Positions 17,933 through 26,635 of a stretch of 64,000 bases of DNA are shown one piece after another. The position numbers were made by a program, and so were the translations under genes. Source of the stretch: Sphaerotilus montanus (GTDB lineage: Bacteria; Pseudomonadota; Gammaproteobacteria; Burkholderiales; Burkholderiaceae_C); NCBI RefSeq assembly GCF_013410775.1, contig NZ_JACCFH010000001.1:3658001-3722000 (forward strand). Reading direction: 5' to 3'. Below the pieces are notes generated by a model, which saw only the letters and a program-made list of their open reading frames with translations, did no database searches and was not told the origin of the DNA. Position 1 is the stretch's first letter. Each line of letters opens with the position of its first letter.

Positions 17933-17974
17933 ATGGACACGGTCAACGACATCGCGGCAAGGAGCTGGACATGA
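17933..17974 (+). CDS. 13-codon leader ORF coupled to the nucleotidyltransferase
   Basis: A tiny frame, MDTVNDIAARSWT, has a strong ribosome site (AGAGAGGAAG about 6 bp before its ATG). Its TGA overlaps the ATG of the next gene by 4 bp. The peptide has no run of a single amino acid that would suggest attenuation. It could serve translational coupling, be the remnant of a longer gene, or be chance; the good ribosome site and exact overlap make chance less attractive. Confidence 0.35.
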   Translation: MDTVNDIAARSWT

Positions 17975-18627
17975 GTCCCACCCGGAGTCTGCCGACCGTG
18001 GTGGTGCTCGCTGCCGGCGGCGGGGTGCGCTACAAGGGCACGGGGCCGAAACTTGCGCAGGCCTTTGGTGCCGCGAGCGTGCTGTCGCACACCCTCGACG
18101 CGGTGGTCAGCTCCGGTCTGCCGCTGGTGGTGGTCACCGTGGCCTCGCTGGTGGAGGTCGCCCGCAGTGTCGTGGCCTCGCGCGACATCGTGCTCTTGCC
18201 GCCGGTCGGCTCTGCCAGCCGCGAGCCGCTGGGGGAGGGCTTCTCGATTGCCGCCGGTGTCGGCGCACGGCCGCATGTGCCGGGATGGCTGATCCTGCCG
18301 GGTGACATGCCGCTGGTGCGGCCCGAGACGCTGCGCGCGGTGGCGCGGGCGCTCGATGCGGCGCCGGTGGCCTACGCCCAGTACCGCGGCCGGCAGGGGT
18401 TCCCGGTGGGCCTGTCGGCGGAGCTGTATTCGGAGCTGGTCCTGCTCAGTGGCGACGAGGGCCTGCGCCGCATGCTGGTGCGCTATCCGTCGAATCCGGT
18501 GGAGGTGTCCGATCCGGGGGTGCTCGATGACATCAACACCGCTGCCGATCTGGAGCGCCTGCGCCTGTCAGGACCCGTCATGGCCTGGCAGCAGTCCGTG
18601 CCGCTGGGCCAGCCGAACGAGGCGTGA
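17971..18627 (+). CDS. MobA/MocA-like nucleotidyltransferase
   Basis: The 218-residue protein has an N-terminal nucleotide-binding signature, TVVVLAAGGGVRYKGTGPKL, and the metal-binding GDMPLVRPETLRAV near 110, with QGFPVGLSAELYSEL and DINTAADLERL later, as in the NTP_transf_3 family. Relatives attach CMP or GMP to molybdopterin, or activate sugars; no molybdenum-enzyme genes lie nearby, so the substrate is open. The start at 17971 has AAGGAG upstream. Its 3' end overlaps the convergent cyclotransferase gene by 60 bp. Confidence 0.8.
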   Translation: MSPTRSLPTVVVLAAGGGVRYKGTGPKLAQAFGAASVLSHTLDAVVSSGLPLVVVTVASLVEVARSVVASRDIVLLPPVGSASREPLGEGFSIAAGVGARPHVPGWLILPGDMPLVRPETLRAVARALDAAPVAYAQYRGRQGFPVGLSAELYSELVLLSGDEGLRRMLVRYPSNPVEVSDPGVLDDINTAADLERLRLSGPVMAWQQSVPLGQPNEA

Positions 18628-19218
18628 GACCTCCGCATCGTCGATGCACAGCGCCTGCAGGCACTGTGCGGTGCGGTGCAGGTAGTCCGCGGTCCGGCCG
18701 TAGCGCCCCTCGGCGTGGCGGAAGATCGACAGGTGCGTGGCATCGTCGAGCCGGCCGGTGTGGGACGGGTGGGACGGGTCGAGCGTGAATGCGAGCGCGG
18801 TGACCTGGCCTTGCGGCGTGTGGCAGCGCAGCCAGCGTGGTGTGTAGACCCCGTTGGGCATCTCGCGCTCCCAGAGGGCGTCGAGCTGCTGCACTGCCTC
18901 GTCGGTGCCGGCCCGGTGGACCTGTCCGACGCAGGAGCCCCCCGGCAGCAGCGCGAACACCAGCCCCGGGCAGTCCGGCGAGCCACGGTTGACCCGCGAG
19001 CGCATCCGCAGGGCCCGGTGGTGGCCCCAGAGCCGTGCCGGGCGGATCTCGGCCGGCTCGAACTGGGGCCGCCACAGCAGCGAGCCATAGGCGTAGAGCC
19101 AGAACGATTCGTTCCGCTCCAGCCGTTCGATCAACTGGTGCCGGGTGGCCTGCAGCAAGGCCAGGGAATGTGCCGAACAACCCGAAGGCACGGCAGGCGG
19201 GGGCAGTGGAAGGCTCAT
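18568..19218 (-). CDS. chaC: Gamma-glutamylcyclotransferase, ChaC-like
   Basis: The 216-residue protein has the cyclotransferase substrate loop YGSLLW at 44-49, GHHRALRMRSRVNRGSPDCPG, and the NGVYTPRW segment. This is the ChaC/GGCT-like family that releases 5-oxoproline from glutathione or gamma-glutamyl peptides in the cytoplasm. The overall length fits bacterial ChaC. It converges on the nucleotidyltransferase and overlaps it by 60 bp, so the two 3' ends are antisense to each other. Confidence 0.88.
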   Translation of the reverse strand: MSLPLPPPAVPSGCSAHSLALLQATRHQLIERLERNESFWLYAYGSLLWRPQFEPAEIRPARLWGHHRALRMRSRVNRGSPDCPGLVFALLPGGSCVGQVHRAGTDEAVQQLDALWEREMPNGVYTPRWLRCHTPQGQVTALAFTLDPSHPSHTGRLDDATHLSIFRHAEGRYGRTADYLHRTAQCLQALCIDDAEVSRLVRLAQRHGLLPGHDGS

Positions 19219-19342
19219 GGCGTTGCAGTGTCACCGCAGTGGTGCAGGTGCGACAAGCCCGCGCGCGCGTCGGACGCGTCACGCCCCAGCAAGGCGCAGG
19301 CCTTTAAACTTGTGAATCTTTTAACGATGAGGAGGATTCTCC

Positions 19343-19867
19343 ATGAGTGACGACGATCGCGACGACAGCCGCAAGGTGGGCCTTTGGGTGGTGTTTTCCA
19401 GCGTGGCGGTGCTGCTGCTGGGCGTGCTCGGCTTTGCCGTCGTACGCACGATGAAGGGCCCGGCTGCGCCAGTCGCCCAGACCGCTGCCGCTGCGGCCAG
19501 CGCGACCGAAGCCGCCGACGTGCTGGTGGACTACACGACCACGACCGCCGCCCTGGCGACCGTGTACTTCGAATCGGGCTCGGCCGCGCTGCTGCCGGAC
19601 GCGGACCCGGCCCTGGCCGACACGGTCAAGGCGCTCGCCGCTGATCCGGGCAAGCGCGTGCTGCTGTCGGGCTACCACGACTCGACCGGCGATCCGGCCA
19701 TGAACGCCGAGCTGGCCAAGCAGCGCGCCAAGGCCGTGCGTGCGGCCCTGCTGGTGGCGGGCATTCCGCTGAACCAGGTGCTCCTGCGCAAGCCGGAAAG
19801 CACCACGGGCACCGGAACCGAGCGCGAAGCGCGCCGCGTCGAGATTCGCCTCGTCGACGCCCAGTAA
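19343..19867 (+). CDS. OmpA-domain protein with N-terminal membrane anchor
   Basis: The 174-residue protein has an acidic N-terminus, one membrane helix (about 12-34), an Ala/Thr-rich linker and an OmpA-like peptidoglycan-binding domain (about 68-172). The domain shows YFESGSAALLPDAD, RVLLSGYHDSTGDPAMNAELAKQRA and a C-terminal REARRVEIRLVD, the last two being the usual meso-diaminopimelate-binding blocks. It probably tethers the inner membrane to peptidoglycan. The ribosome site GAGGAGG is very good. A hairpin follows it. Confidence 0.85.
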   Translation: MSDDDRDDSRKVGLWVVFSSVAVLLLGVLGFAVVRTMKGPAAPVAQTAAAAASATEAADVLVDYTTTTAALATVYFESGSAALLPDADPALADTVKALAADPGKRVLLSGYHDSTGDPAMNAELAKQRAKAVRAALLVAGIPLNQVLLRKPESTTGTGTEREARRVEIRLVDAQ

Positions 19868-19935
19868 GTTCTCCAGGCAGTCCGCCGGGTTACAGCCAGG
19901 TTACGGCCTGCGCGTTGCCCGGTGGCCCGCTCCCG

Positions 19936-19974
19936 CAGCCCGTCCGGCCGGAGGTTTTCCGAGTGGACGGGCTG
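19936..19974 (+). terminator. Hairpin after the OmpA-domain gene
   Basis: Perfect 10-bp arms CAGCCCGTCC and GGACGGGCTG enclose a 19-nt loop, about 70 bp after the stop. The following bases (TGTTCGTTCT) are only mildly T-rich, so termination may be weak or Rho-assisted. Confidence 0.5.
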
Positions 19975-20045
19975 TGTTCGTTCTGGGGCTGGCATGGACG
20001 GTGCACGGGGGGTATGGAAGACCGCTGCCCCAGGGGTGGAAAGAT

Positions 20046-20074
20046 TTGACGCTGTAACTTAGTTACGCTTTAAT
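20046..20074 (+). promoter_or_regulatory. Sigma70 promoter of edd
   Basis: A -35 box TTGACG (20046-20051) and a -10 box TTTAAT (20069-20074) are separated by exactly 17 bp, 31 bp before the edd ATG. This is the clearest sigma70 promoter in the window. Confidence 0.75.
20053..20067 (+). promoter_or_regulatory. HexR-like operator in the edd promoter spacer
   Basis: GTAAC-TTA-GTTAC (20054-20066) is a perfect palindrome placed entirely between the -35 and -10 boxes, where a bound repressor would block RNA polymerase. With flanks it reads TGTAACTTAGTTACG, close to the TGTAAT-type palindromes reported for HexR, the RpiR-family repressor of Entner-Doudoroff genes. No hexR gene is in the window. Confidence 0.55.
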
Positions 20075-20104
20075 CGTGCGACAAGTTTCAAGACTGCCAA
20101 CGCC

Positions 20105-21922
20105 ATGAAAACCCAGATCGCCGACATCACCGCCCGCATCCGTGAACGCAGCCGTCCGCAGCGCGAGGCCTATCTTCGCCGGACACGGGCGGCGGCGGCG
20201 CAGCCCCGCGGGGCGGATCGCATGGGTTGCGCCAATGTGGCGCATGCGTTTGCCGCGCTGCCAGGCTCGGACAAGTTCCGTGTGGTGGCCGAGAAGGCGC
20301 CCAACATCGGCATCATCACCGCCTACAACGACCTGCTGTCGGCGCACCAGCCCTACGAGAGCTACCCGGCGCTGATCCGCGACGAGGCCCACCGCCAGGG
20401 CGCGACCGCGCAGGTGGCGGGCGGCGTGCCGGCGATGTGCGACGGCGTGACGCAGGGTTTCGCCGGCATGGAGCTGAGCCTGTTCTCGCGCGACACGATC
20501 GCGATGGCCGCGGCGGTCGGCCTCGCGCATGACGTGTTCGACGCGGCGCTGCTGCTGGGCGTGTGCGACAAGATCGTTCCCGGTCTGCTGATCGGTGCGC
20601 TGCAGTTCGGGCACCTGCCGTGCGTGTTCGTGCCGGCCGGGCCGATGAGCACGGGCCTGTCGAACAGCGACAAGTCCAAGGTCCGCGAGCAGTTCGCGCA
20701 AGGGCTGGTCGGGCGCGACAAGCTGCTCGAAGCCGAGTCCGCCGCCTACCACGGCGCTGGCACCTGCACCTTCTACGGCACCGCCAACTCCAACCAGATG
20801 CTGCTGGAGGCGATGGGCCTGCACGTGCCCGGCACCGCCTTCATCCACCCGCACGCCGGCCTGCGCGAGGCGCTCACCCGCGAGGCCGTGCGCACCGTGC
20901 TGTCGATCCGCAAGGGCCAGCGCTTCACGCCGATCGGCGAGCTGGTGGACGAGCGCTGCATCGTCAACGCGATGGTCGCGCTGCTGGCCACCGGCGGCTC
21001 CACCAACCACCTGATCCACTGGGTCGCGGTCGCGCGCTCGGCGGGCATCGTGATCGACTGGACCGATTTCTCCGAGCTGTCGGCCTGCACGCCGCTGCTG
21101 TCGCGGGTCTACCCGAACGGCAAGGCGGACGTGAACCAGTTCCAGGCGGCGGGCGGGCCGGGCTTCGTGCTGCGCGAGCTGCTCGACAGTGGCTGCCTGC
21201 ACGGCGACGTGCTGACGGTCGCCGCCGGTGGCATGGCCGCCTACGGCCGCGTGCCGGCGCAGGGTGCGGACGGCACGCTGGTCTGGCACGACCTGCCGGC
21301 CACGCCGATCGATGACGCCATCGTGCGCACCGCGGCGGCGCCGTTCGGCGAGTCGGGTGGTCTCAAGCTGCTCGCCGGCAACCTGGGCCGCGGCGTGATG
21401 AAGGTCAGTGCGGTGCCCGAGGACCGCCACATCATCGAAGCCCCCGCCATCGTCTTCGACAGCCAGGAAGCGCTGCATGTCGCCTTCCGGGCGGGTGAGC
21501 TGGAGCGCGACTTTGTTGCCATCGTCCGCTTCCAGGGTCCGAAGGCCAACGGCATGCCCGAACTCCACAAGCTCACGCCGCCGCTGGCCGTGCAGCAGGA
21601 CAAGGGCTTCCGCGTCGCGCTGGTCACCGACGGGCGCATGAGCGGTGCGTCGGGCAAGGTGCCGGCCGCCATCCACGTCAGCCCGGAAGTGCTGGCCGGT
21701 GGTCCGCTGGGCAAGGTGCGCACTGGCGATCTGGTGCGCGTCGACGCCGTCACTGGCACGCTGGATGCACTGGTGCCGGCCGACGAGTGGGCTGCCCGCG
21801 TGATCGAGGAGCGCCCGGAGGCGCTGACCGACGACGCTGGCCACGGCATGGGCCGCGAGCTGTTCGGCGGAATGCGCCGCAATGTCCGCACGGCCGAAGA
21901 AGGCGCCGTGACCTGGCTGTGA
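20105..21922 (+). CDS. edd: Phosphogluconate dehydratase
   Basis: The 605-residue enzyme converts 6-phosphogluconate into KDPG, the first Entner-Doudoroff step, using a [4Fe-4S] cluster. It matches the IlvD/Edd family: [12 protein letters not shown] near 103, [18 protein letters not shown] near 150, [14 protein letters not shown] near 220, and [18 protein letters not shown] near 510. Length is close to E. coli Edd. It is followed by eda after 57 bp, forming the edd-eda operon under the promoter at 20046. Confidence 0.96.
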   Translation: MKTQIADITARIRERSRPQREAYLRRTRAAAAQPRGADRMGCANVAHAFAALPGSDKFRVVAEKAPNIGIITAYNDLLSAHQPYESYPALIRDEAHRQGATAQVAGGVPAMCDGVTQGFAGMELSLFSRDTIAMAAAVGLAHDVFDAALLLGVCDKIVPGLLIGALQFGHLPCVFVPAGPMSTGLSNSDKSKVREQFAQGLVGRDKLLEAESAAYHGAGTCTFYGTANSNQMLLEAMGLHVPGTAFIHPHAGLREALTREAVRTVLSIRKGQRFTPIGELVDERCIVNAMVALLATGGSTNHLIHWVAVARSAGIVIDWTDFSELSACTPLLSRVYPNGKADVNQFQAAGGPGFVLRELLDSGCLHGDVLTVAAGGMAAYGRVPAQGADGTLVWHDLPATPIDDAIVRTAAAPFGESGGLKLLAGNLGRGVMKVSAVPEDRHIIEAPAIVFDSQEALHVAFRAGELERDFVAIVRFQGPKANGMPELHKLTPPLAVQQDKGFRVALVTDGRMSGASGKVPAAIHVSPEVLAGGPLGKVRTGDLVRVDAVTGTLDALVPADEWAARVIEERPEALTDDAGHGMGRELFGGMRRNVRTAEEGAVTWL

Positions 21923-21979
21923 GCCGCGCGCTGCGATGCCGAACCCTTTCTGAACTGAACCCCTCTACCTGACCACGCC

Positions 21980-22600
21980 ATGAACACCCTCGAACTCGCC
22001 GCCTGCGGCCCCGTCATCCCCGTCATCGTCATCGACCGCGTCGAGGACGCCGTCCCGCTGGCCCGTGCCCTCGTCGCTGGTGGTGTGCGCGTGCTGGAGG
22101 TGACGCTGCGCACGCCAGCCGCACTCGACTGCATCCGCGCCATGGTCGCCGCCGTGCCCGAGGCCATTGTCGGCGCCGGCACCGTGCGCTCCATCGCCGA
22201 TGCGCAGGCCGCCAAGGACGCGGGCTGCCAGTTCGCCGTGAGCCCTGGCTACACGAGCGAGATCGGCCGCGCCTGCCTGGACATCGGCCTGCCGCTGCTG
22301 CCCGGTGTCTCCACCGCCAGCGAAGTCATGATGGCCAACGCCGACGGCTACCGCTTCCTGAAGCTGTTCCCGGCGACGGCGGTCGGCGGCATCAACCTGC
22401 TCAAGGCCTTTGCCAGCCCCTTCCACGACGTGGTGTTCTGTCCGACCGGCGGCATCACGCTGGACACCGCACCGCAGTTCCTCGCGTTGCCGAACGTCAA
22501 GGTCTGCGGCGGCTCCTGGCTGACGCCGGCCGACGCGGTCAAGTCCGGCGACTGGGCGCGCATCACGCGGCTGGCGGCCGAGGCGCAGGCACTGCGCTGA
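21980..22600 (+). CDS. eda: KDPG/KHG aldolase
   Basis: The 206-residue class I aldolase splits KDPG into pyruvate and glyceraldehyde 3-phosphate. The Schiff-base lysine is Lys128 in YRFLKLFPAT and the catalytic glutamate is Glu40 in RVLEVTLRT; GAGTVRS and FCPTGGI phosphate-site motifs are present. It is a normal-length Eda and completes the pathway begun by edd. The next gene starts 19 bp later and may be cotranscribed. Confidence 0.96.
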   Translation: MNTLELAACGPVIPVIVIDRVEDAVPLARALVAGGVRVLEVTLRTPAALDCIRAMVAAVPEAIVGAGTVRSIADAQAAKDAGCQFAVSPGYTSEIGRACLDIGLPLLPGVSTASEVMMANADGYRFLKLFPATAVGGINLLKAFASPFHDVVFCPTGGITLDTAPQFLALPNVKVCGGSWLTPADAVKSGDWARITRLAAEAQALR

Positions 22601-22619
22601 TCGCGGTAACCTTCGGTCC

Positions 22620-23579
22620 ATGCAATTTGCCGACCACACCGACGATCCCGAAGACACCGAATACTCGGCCGAGGAGCGCGCTGCCGCCGCCGCACGCAGC
22701 ACCTGGGTCAGCGTGGTCGTCAACCTGTTCCTGACCGCCCTGCAGATCACGGTCGGCATCGTGGCGAAGTCGCAGGGTCTGGTGGCGGACGGCATCCACT
22801 CGCTGTCCGATCTGGTGGCCGACTTCGTCGTGCTGGCGGCCAACCGGCAAAGCCAGCGCGGTGCCGACGACAGCCACCCCTACGGCCACCAGCGGGTCGA
22901 GAACGCGGCCTCGCTGGTGCTGGGTGCGCTGCTGCTGGCGGTCGGCATCGGCATGGTCTGGTCGGCCTTCCAGAAACTGCAGTCGCCCGAGACGGTCGCC
23001 CCGGTGGGCATCGTCGCGCTGTGGGTGGCGGGTGCGGCCCTGCTCGCCAAGGAAGCGCTGTTCCGCTACATGCTGGCCGTGGCCAAGCGGGTCAAGTCCA
23101 GCATGCTGGTGGCCAATGCCTGGCACGCGCGCTCGGACGCGGCCTCGTCGCTGGTGGTGGGCATCGGCATTGCCGGCAACCTGCTGGGCTACCCGATCCT
23201 CGACCCGATCGCCGCGCTCATCGTCGGCTTCATGGTCGGCCGCATGGGCTGGGAGTTCGGCTGGGAGGCGATGCACGACCTGATGGACCGCGCCATCGAC
23301 GACGAGGAGGTCGCTGCCATCCGCCAGACGCTGGTCGAGACGCCGGGCGTCAGCGGCGTGCACGACGTGCGCACCCGCAAGATGGGCGACATGATCGTGG
23401 TCGATGCCCACATCGAGGTGGACGGGACGCTCACCGTCGAGCAGGGCCACGACATCGCCGTCGAGGCGCGCCACCGCGTGCTGCAGCGCCACCGCGTGCT
23501 CAACCTGATGACCCACGTCGATCCGTGGCACCGCCCGGACCGTGACCACGGGCCGCAGGCGGTGTCGGCCAACGGCTGA
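22620..23579 (+). CDS. Cation diffusion facilitator (metal efflux) transporter
   Basis: The 319-residue protein has the six-helix CDF membrane domain (about 28-215) with metal-site motifs DGIHSLSDLVADFVV near 59 and AWHARSDAASSLVV near 164, then a cytoplasmic C-terminal domain with DVRTRKMGDMIVVDAHIEVD. Relatives (FieF/YiiP type) export Zn, Fe, Mn or Co by proton antiport; the metal cannot be told from sequence alone. It lies 19 bp behind eda but has no metabolic link to it; the closest functional fit is the metal/redox genes that follow. Confidence 0.9.
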   Translation: MQFADHTDDPEDTEYSAEERAAAAARSTWVSVVVNLFLTALQITVGIVAKSQGLVADGIHSLSDLVADFVVLAANRQSQRGADDSHPYGHQRVENAASLVLGALLLAVGIGMVWSAFQKLQSPETVAPVGIVALWVAGAALLAKEALFRYMLAVAKRVKSSMLVANAWHARSDAASSLVVGIGIAGNLLGYPILDPIAALIVGFMVGRMGWEFGWEAMHDLMDRAIDDEEVAAIRQTLVETPGVSGVHDVRTRKMGDMIVVDAHIEVDGTLTVEQGHDIAVEARHRVLQRHRVLNLMTHVDPWHRPDRDHGPQAVSANG

Positions 23580-23594
23580 GGGACGGGATTCCAG

Positions 23595-23611
23595 CTTCAT
23601 TCAGGCTTCAT
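23595..23611 (+). promoter_or_regulatory. Direct-repeat response-regulator box, CTTCAT-N5-CTTCAT
   Basis: Two identical CTTCAT half-sites at 23595-23600 and 23606-23611 have an 11-bp period, the geometry used by OmpR-family regulators such as PmrA and QseB (CTTAAT-N5-CTTAAT). It precedes the operon that encodes just such a regulator, so autoregulation is likely. A similar box lies before the multicopper oxidase. Confidence 0.6.
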
Positions 23612-23697
23612 GTCGGATGGATTCAATGCGTTCATCGACTCCCGGCCAGGGGATCGATGGACCTCGAAACGCAATCCACTCCCTCAGGAAACTCCGC

Positions 23698-23955
23698 ATG
23701 AACAAGATCCTCGCCCTCATCGCCGCCCTGCTGACCGCCACGGGCGCCATGGCGGGCCCGGCCTGCACCGCCACCGAAGACAAGTGGATGAAGGAAGCCG
23801 ACTTCAAGACCAAGATCGAAGGTCAGGGCTACACCATCAAGACCTTCAAGGTCAGCAAGGGCAAGTGCTACGAGATCTACGGCTTCGACAAGGCTGGCAA
23901 GAAGGTCGAGATCTACTTCGATCCGGTCACCGCCGCCCCGCTCGAATCGAAGTGA
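23698..23955 (+). CDS. Small periplasmic PepSY-type protein
   Basis: The 85-residue protein has a signal peptide (MNKILALIAALLTATGAMA, cleaved before GPAC) and a single PepSY-like unit: EADFKTKIEGQGYTIKTFKV, KGKCYEIYGFDKAGKKVEIY, FDPVTAAPL. Two cysteines could form a disulfide. Start ATG 23698 was chosen because it gives the signal peptide. Small PepSY proteins often accompany a cytochrome b561 and a two-component system, as here, and are thought to influence periplasmic sensing or redox; their exact role is not established. Confidence 0.82.
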   Translation: MNKILALIAALLTATGAMAGPACTATEDKWMKEADFKTKIEGQGYTIKTFKVSKGKCYEIYGFDKAGKKVEIYFDPVTAAPLESK

Positions 23956-23985
23956 TCTTTCCCCGATCCTGACCGGGCAGACGCC

Positions 23986-24537
23986 ATGAGCACCATCCCC
24001 CACAACCCAGAAGAACCCCAGGGTGCCGTGAAAGTCTGGGATCCGTTCGTGCGGGTCTTTCACTGGAGCCTGGTCAGTTGTGTGCTGCTGAACTATTTCG
24101 TCATCGATGATGGCGAAACCATCCACCAGTGGCTCGGCTACGTGGCCAGTGCCCTGGTGGTGATGCGCATCGTGTGGGGGTTCATCGGCACCCGCCATGC
24201 GCGTTTTGCCGACTTCTTTCCGACACGGGCCCGCCTGCGCGCCCACATCGTGGCGATGCGCAGCGGGAAGGAAGCATCCCATGCCGGTCACAATCCGCTC
24301 GGCGCGCTGATGATGCTGGCGCTGATGGCGGTGGTGCTCGGCCTGGGCGTGACCGGTTTCCTGCAGACGACCGACACCTTCTGGGGTGAGGAGTGGCTGC
24401 AGGATCTGCACGAGGTGCTGGGCTCCGCGTTGATCGCGCTGGCGGGCTTGCACGCGGCTGCGGCGATCATCATGGGTCGCATCGAGCGCACCAACCTGGT
24501 GGCCGCGATGGTCACCGGCGTCAAGCAGCGGCGCTGA
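23986..24537 (+). CDS. Cytochrome b561-family membrane protein
   Basis: The 183-residue protein has four membrane helices with histidines placed as haem ligands: RVFHWSLVSC near 23, IHQWLGYVAS near 46, DLHEVLGSAL near 145 and GLHAAAAI near 158. This is the Ni,Fe-hydrogenase cytochrome b/b561 family that moves electrons across the inner membrane. It follows the PepSY gene by 30 bp and precedes the response regulator by 50 bp, forming one operon. A likely job is electron exchange between the quinone pool and a periplasmic acceptor. Confidence 0.88.
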   Translation: MSTIPHNPEEPQGAVKVWDPFVRVFHWSLVSCVLLNYFVIDDGETIHQWLGYVASALVVMRIVWGFIGTRHARFADFFPTRARLRAHIVAMRSGKEASHAGHNPLGALMMLALMAVVLGLGVTGFLQTTDTFWGEEWLQDLHEVLGSALIALAGLHAAAAIIMGRIERTNLVAAMVTGVKQRR

Positions 24538-24587
24538 ACCCGTTCCGTTCACCACGGAACCGAACGACGACCGAAGGGCGAGACACC

Positions 24588-25247
24588 GTGCACCTGCTGC
24601 TGCTGGAAGACGATCCCACACTGGGTGAAGGACTGCGCGACTACCTGCGCAGCGAGGGGCATGTCGTGGACTGGTGCCTGCGCCTGAACGATGCCGCGGT
24701 GCTGCTCAGCGAGCCCTATGACGCGCTGCTGATCGACTGGCAATTGCCGGACGGCAGCGGGCTGGACTGGCTGCGGCGTCTGCGCCAGCGCGGTCTGACC
24801 ACGCCGGCGCTGATGCTGACGGCGCGTGACCTGCTCAGCGACCGGGTGCGGGGACTGGACGCCGGGGCCGATGACTACCTGGTCAAGCCCTTCGAGCCCG
24901 AAGAACTGGCCGCGCGGCTGCGCGCGGTGTGCCGCCGCACGGCGGGAACGGGCGGCGAGCGGATCGAATTCGGTGCGGTGCAGGTCGATCTCACCGCCAA
25001 GGCTGTCTGGCACGCGCAGGTCCGTGTCGATCTGACGGCGCGGGAATGGGCGCTGCTGGAGGCGCTGGTGCTGCGCGCCGGGCGCATCGTGTCCCGCAGT
25101 GACCTGGACAGGCTGGTCATCGGCCAGGACGCCGAGGTGTCCAGCAATGTGCTGGAAGTCCACATCTCCAACCTGCGCCGCAAGCTCGGGCGCACGTTCA
25201 TCGAGACGGTGCGCGGCCTGGGTTACCGCGTCATGCCGTGCGCGTGA
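24588..25247 (+). CDS. OmpR-family response regulator
   Basis: The 219-residue regulator has a receiver domain (LLLLEDDPTLGEGL; phosphorylated Asp50 in LLIDWQLPDGSG; Lys near 98 in VKPFEPEEL) and a winged-helix DNA-binding domain (about 125-217) ending NLRRKLGRTFIETVRGLGYR. The start is a GTG at 24588; the longer ATG frame upstream overlaps cytochrome b561. It resembles QseB/TctD-type regulators. Direct-repeat boxes before its own operon and before the multicopper oxidase operon are its most likely targets. Confidence 0.92.
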   Translation: MHLLLLEDDPTLGEGLRDYLRSEGHVVDWCLRLNDAAVLLSEPYDALLIDWQLPDGSGLDWLRRLRQRGLTTPALMLTARDLLSDRVRGLDAGADDYLVKPFEPEELAARLRAVCRRTAGTGGERIEFGAVQVDLTAKAVWHAQVRVDLTAREWALLEALVLRAGRIVSRSDLDRLVIGQDAEVSSNVLEVHISNLRRKLGRTFIETVRGLGYRVMPCA

Positions 25248-26635
25248 GGCCACCCCTGTCGATCCGTCGGCGCATGCTGGCGTCGCTGCTGTGGGTGTCG
25301 GTGGTCTGGGGCGTGGTGGCGCCGCTGACCGTGGTGCTGACGATCCGCCACGAGATCAACGAACTGCTGGACGACACGCTGCGGGCCTCTGCGCAAGCGT
25401 TGTCGGGGGTGCTGAAGGGCACGCTGCCGCTGGGTTCGCTGCCCCATGTGCCGGGTGGCGCGACCATCAGCCCGGCGGGTGACTTCGTGCGCGGGCGATT
25501 CGCCTGGCAACTGGTCGGTCCGGGGGCGGATGTGGAGTTTCATTCACCGCACGCGCCCGAAACGGCACTGATGCCGCGTCCGAGCATCGGCTTTGCCAAT
25601 TCAGCCCTGGGCTGGCGTGTGCTCGGCGTGGCGATCGGCCACCAGGGCCACGTGCTGTACGTGGCGCAGACGCTCGACGAGCGCACCGAGGCGCTGCGTG
25701 ACGCTGCCCTGAACACGATGATGGCCTCGCTGTCGGTGTGGGCGGTGTGCCTGGTGGGGTTGCTGCGGCGCATGCGCTCCGAGCTGGCGCAGATCGACCG
25801 GCTGGTGGCGGATGTGCAGGCCCACGATCCGCTGGATGGCACGAAGACGCTGCCGCCGGTGACCCGGGAAGAGTTGCGCCCGATCCGCGACGCGATCGAC
25901 GACCTGGGCAGCCGGCTGGCGGTGCGGGTGCGCAACGAGCGGGCGTTCACCGCCCATGCGGCACACGCGCTGCGCACGCCTCTGGCCGGCATGGACGCAC
26001 AACTGGCGGTCGCGCTGCGCGAGTGCGCGCCTGCGCAGCAGCCTCGCCTGCAGCGCGTGCGCGAGGCGGCCCGGCGATTCGCGCGGGTGGTGAGCGCGCT
26101 GCTGACGCTGTTCCGCAGCGGGGCCGAACTGCACCGGCAGCCGGTCGATGTCGCGACCCTGCTGGCGCGCATGCCGGTGGCGAGGCTGGAGGTGCGGCTG
26201 GTCGACGCCCCGGGCGAGGGCCCGATGGTGGTGCCGGACGCCGATCCCGACCTGCTCGCGGCGGCGCTGGCGAACCTGCTCGACAACGCGGTGCGGCATG
26301 GCGCCCGGTCGGTCGAGGTGGGGGTGGATGCGCAGTCTGCGGGCGGGTGGTGCCTCCGGGTGACGGATGACGGGCCGGGCCTGACCCCCGACATGCTGCA
26401 GACCCTGCAGGCCACGCTCGATCAGGAGGACTACTCGGCGCTGTCCGGCCTGGGTCTGATTCTGGCGGACCTGATCGCCCGCGCGCACGGGGGGCGTCTG
26501 CACCTCGACCACGGCCCGTCGGGCAACGGGCTGCGGGTGGAGATGACGCTGGCCCGTGACCGGTCCGCGGCCCGCCTCACTCGGGGACGAACCAGTCCCC
26601 TTCCGGCTGCAGCCGTGCGTGACGAGGATCGGTGA
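25238..26635 (+). CDS. Sensor histidine kinase
   Basis: The 465-residue kinase has a membrane helix at about 13-35, a periplasmic segment to about 158, a second helix at about 160-176, a HAMP-like linker, and a dimerisation domain with the phosphorylated histidine at His243 (AAHALRTPLAGM). The ATPase domain follows, with LANLLDNAVRHG, VTDDGPGLTP and LGLILADLIARAHGG. GTG 25238 overlaps the regulator's stop by 10 bp; a second GTG at 25244 would give a 4-bp GTGA overlap and is equally plausible. The 3' end overlaps the convergent cytochrome gene by 59 bp. The signal may be copper, another metal or a redox cue, judged only from context. Confidence 0.9.
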   Translation: MRVRPPLSIRRRMLASLLWVSVVWGVVAPLTVVLTIRHEINELLDDTLRASAQALSGVLKGTLPLGSLPHVPGGATISPAGDFVRGRFAWQLVGPGADVEFHSPHAPETALMPRPSIGFANSALGWRVLGVAIGHQGHVLYVAQTLDERTEALRDAALNTMMASLSVWAVCLVGLLRRMRSELAQIDRLVADVQAHDPLDGTKTLPPVTREELRPIRDAIDDLGSRLAVRVRNERAFTAHAAHALRTPLAGMDAQLAVALRECAPAQQPRLQRVREAARRFARVVSALLTLFRSGAELHRQPVDVATLLARMPVARLEVRLVDAPGEGPMVVPDADPDLLAAALANLLDNAVRHGARSVEVGVDAQSAGGWCLRVTDDGPGLTPDMLQTLQATLDQEDYSALSGLGLILADLIARAHGGRLHLDHGPSGNGLRVEMTLARDRSAARLTRGRTSPLPAAAVRDEDR

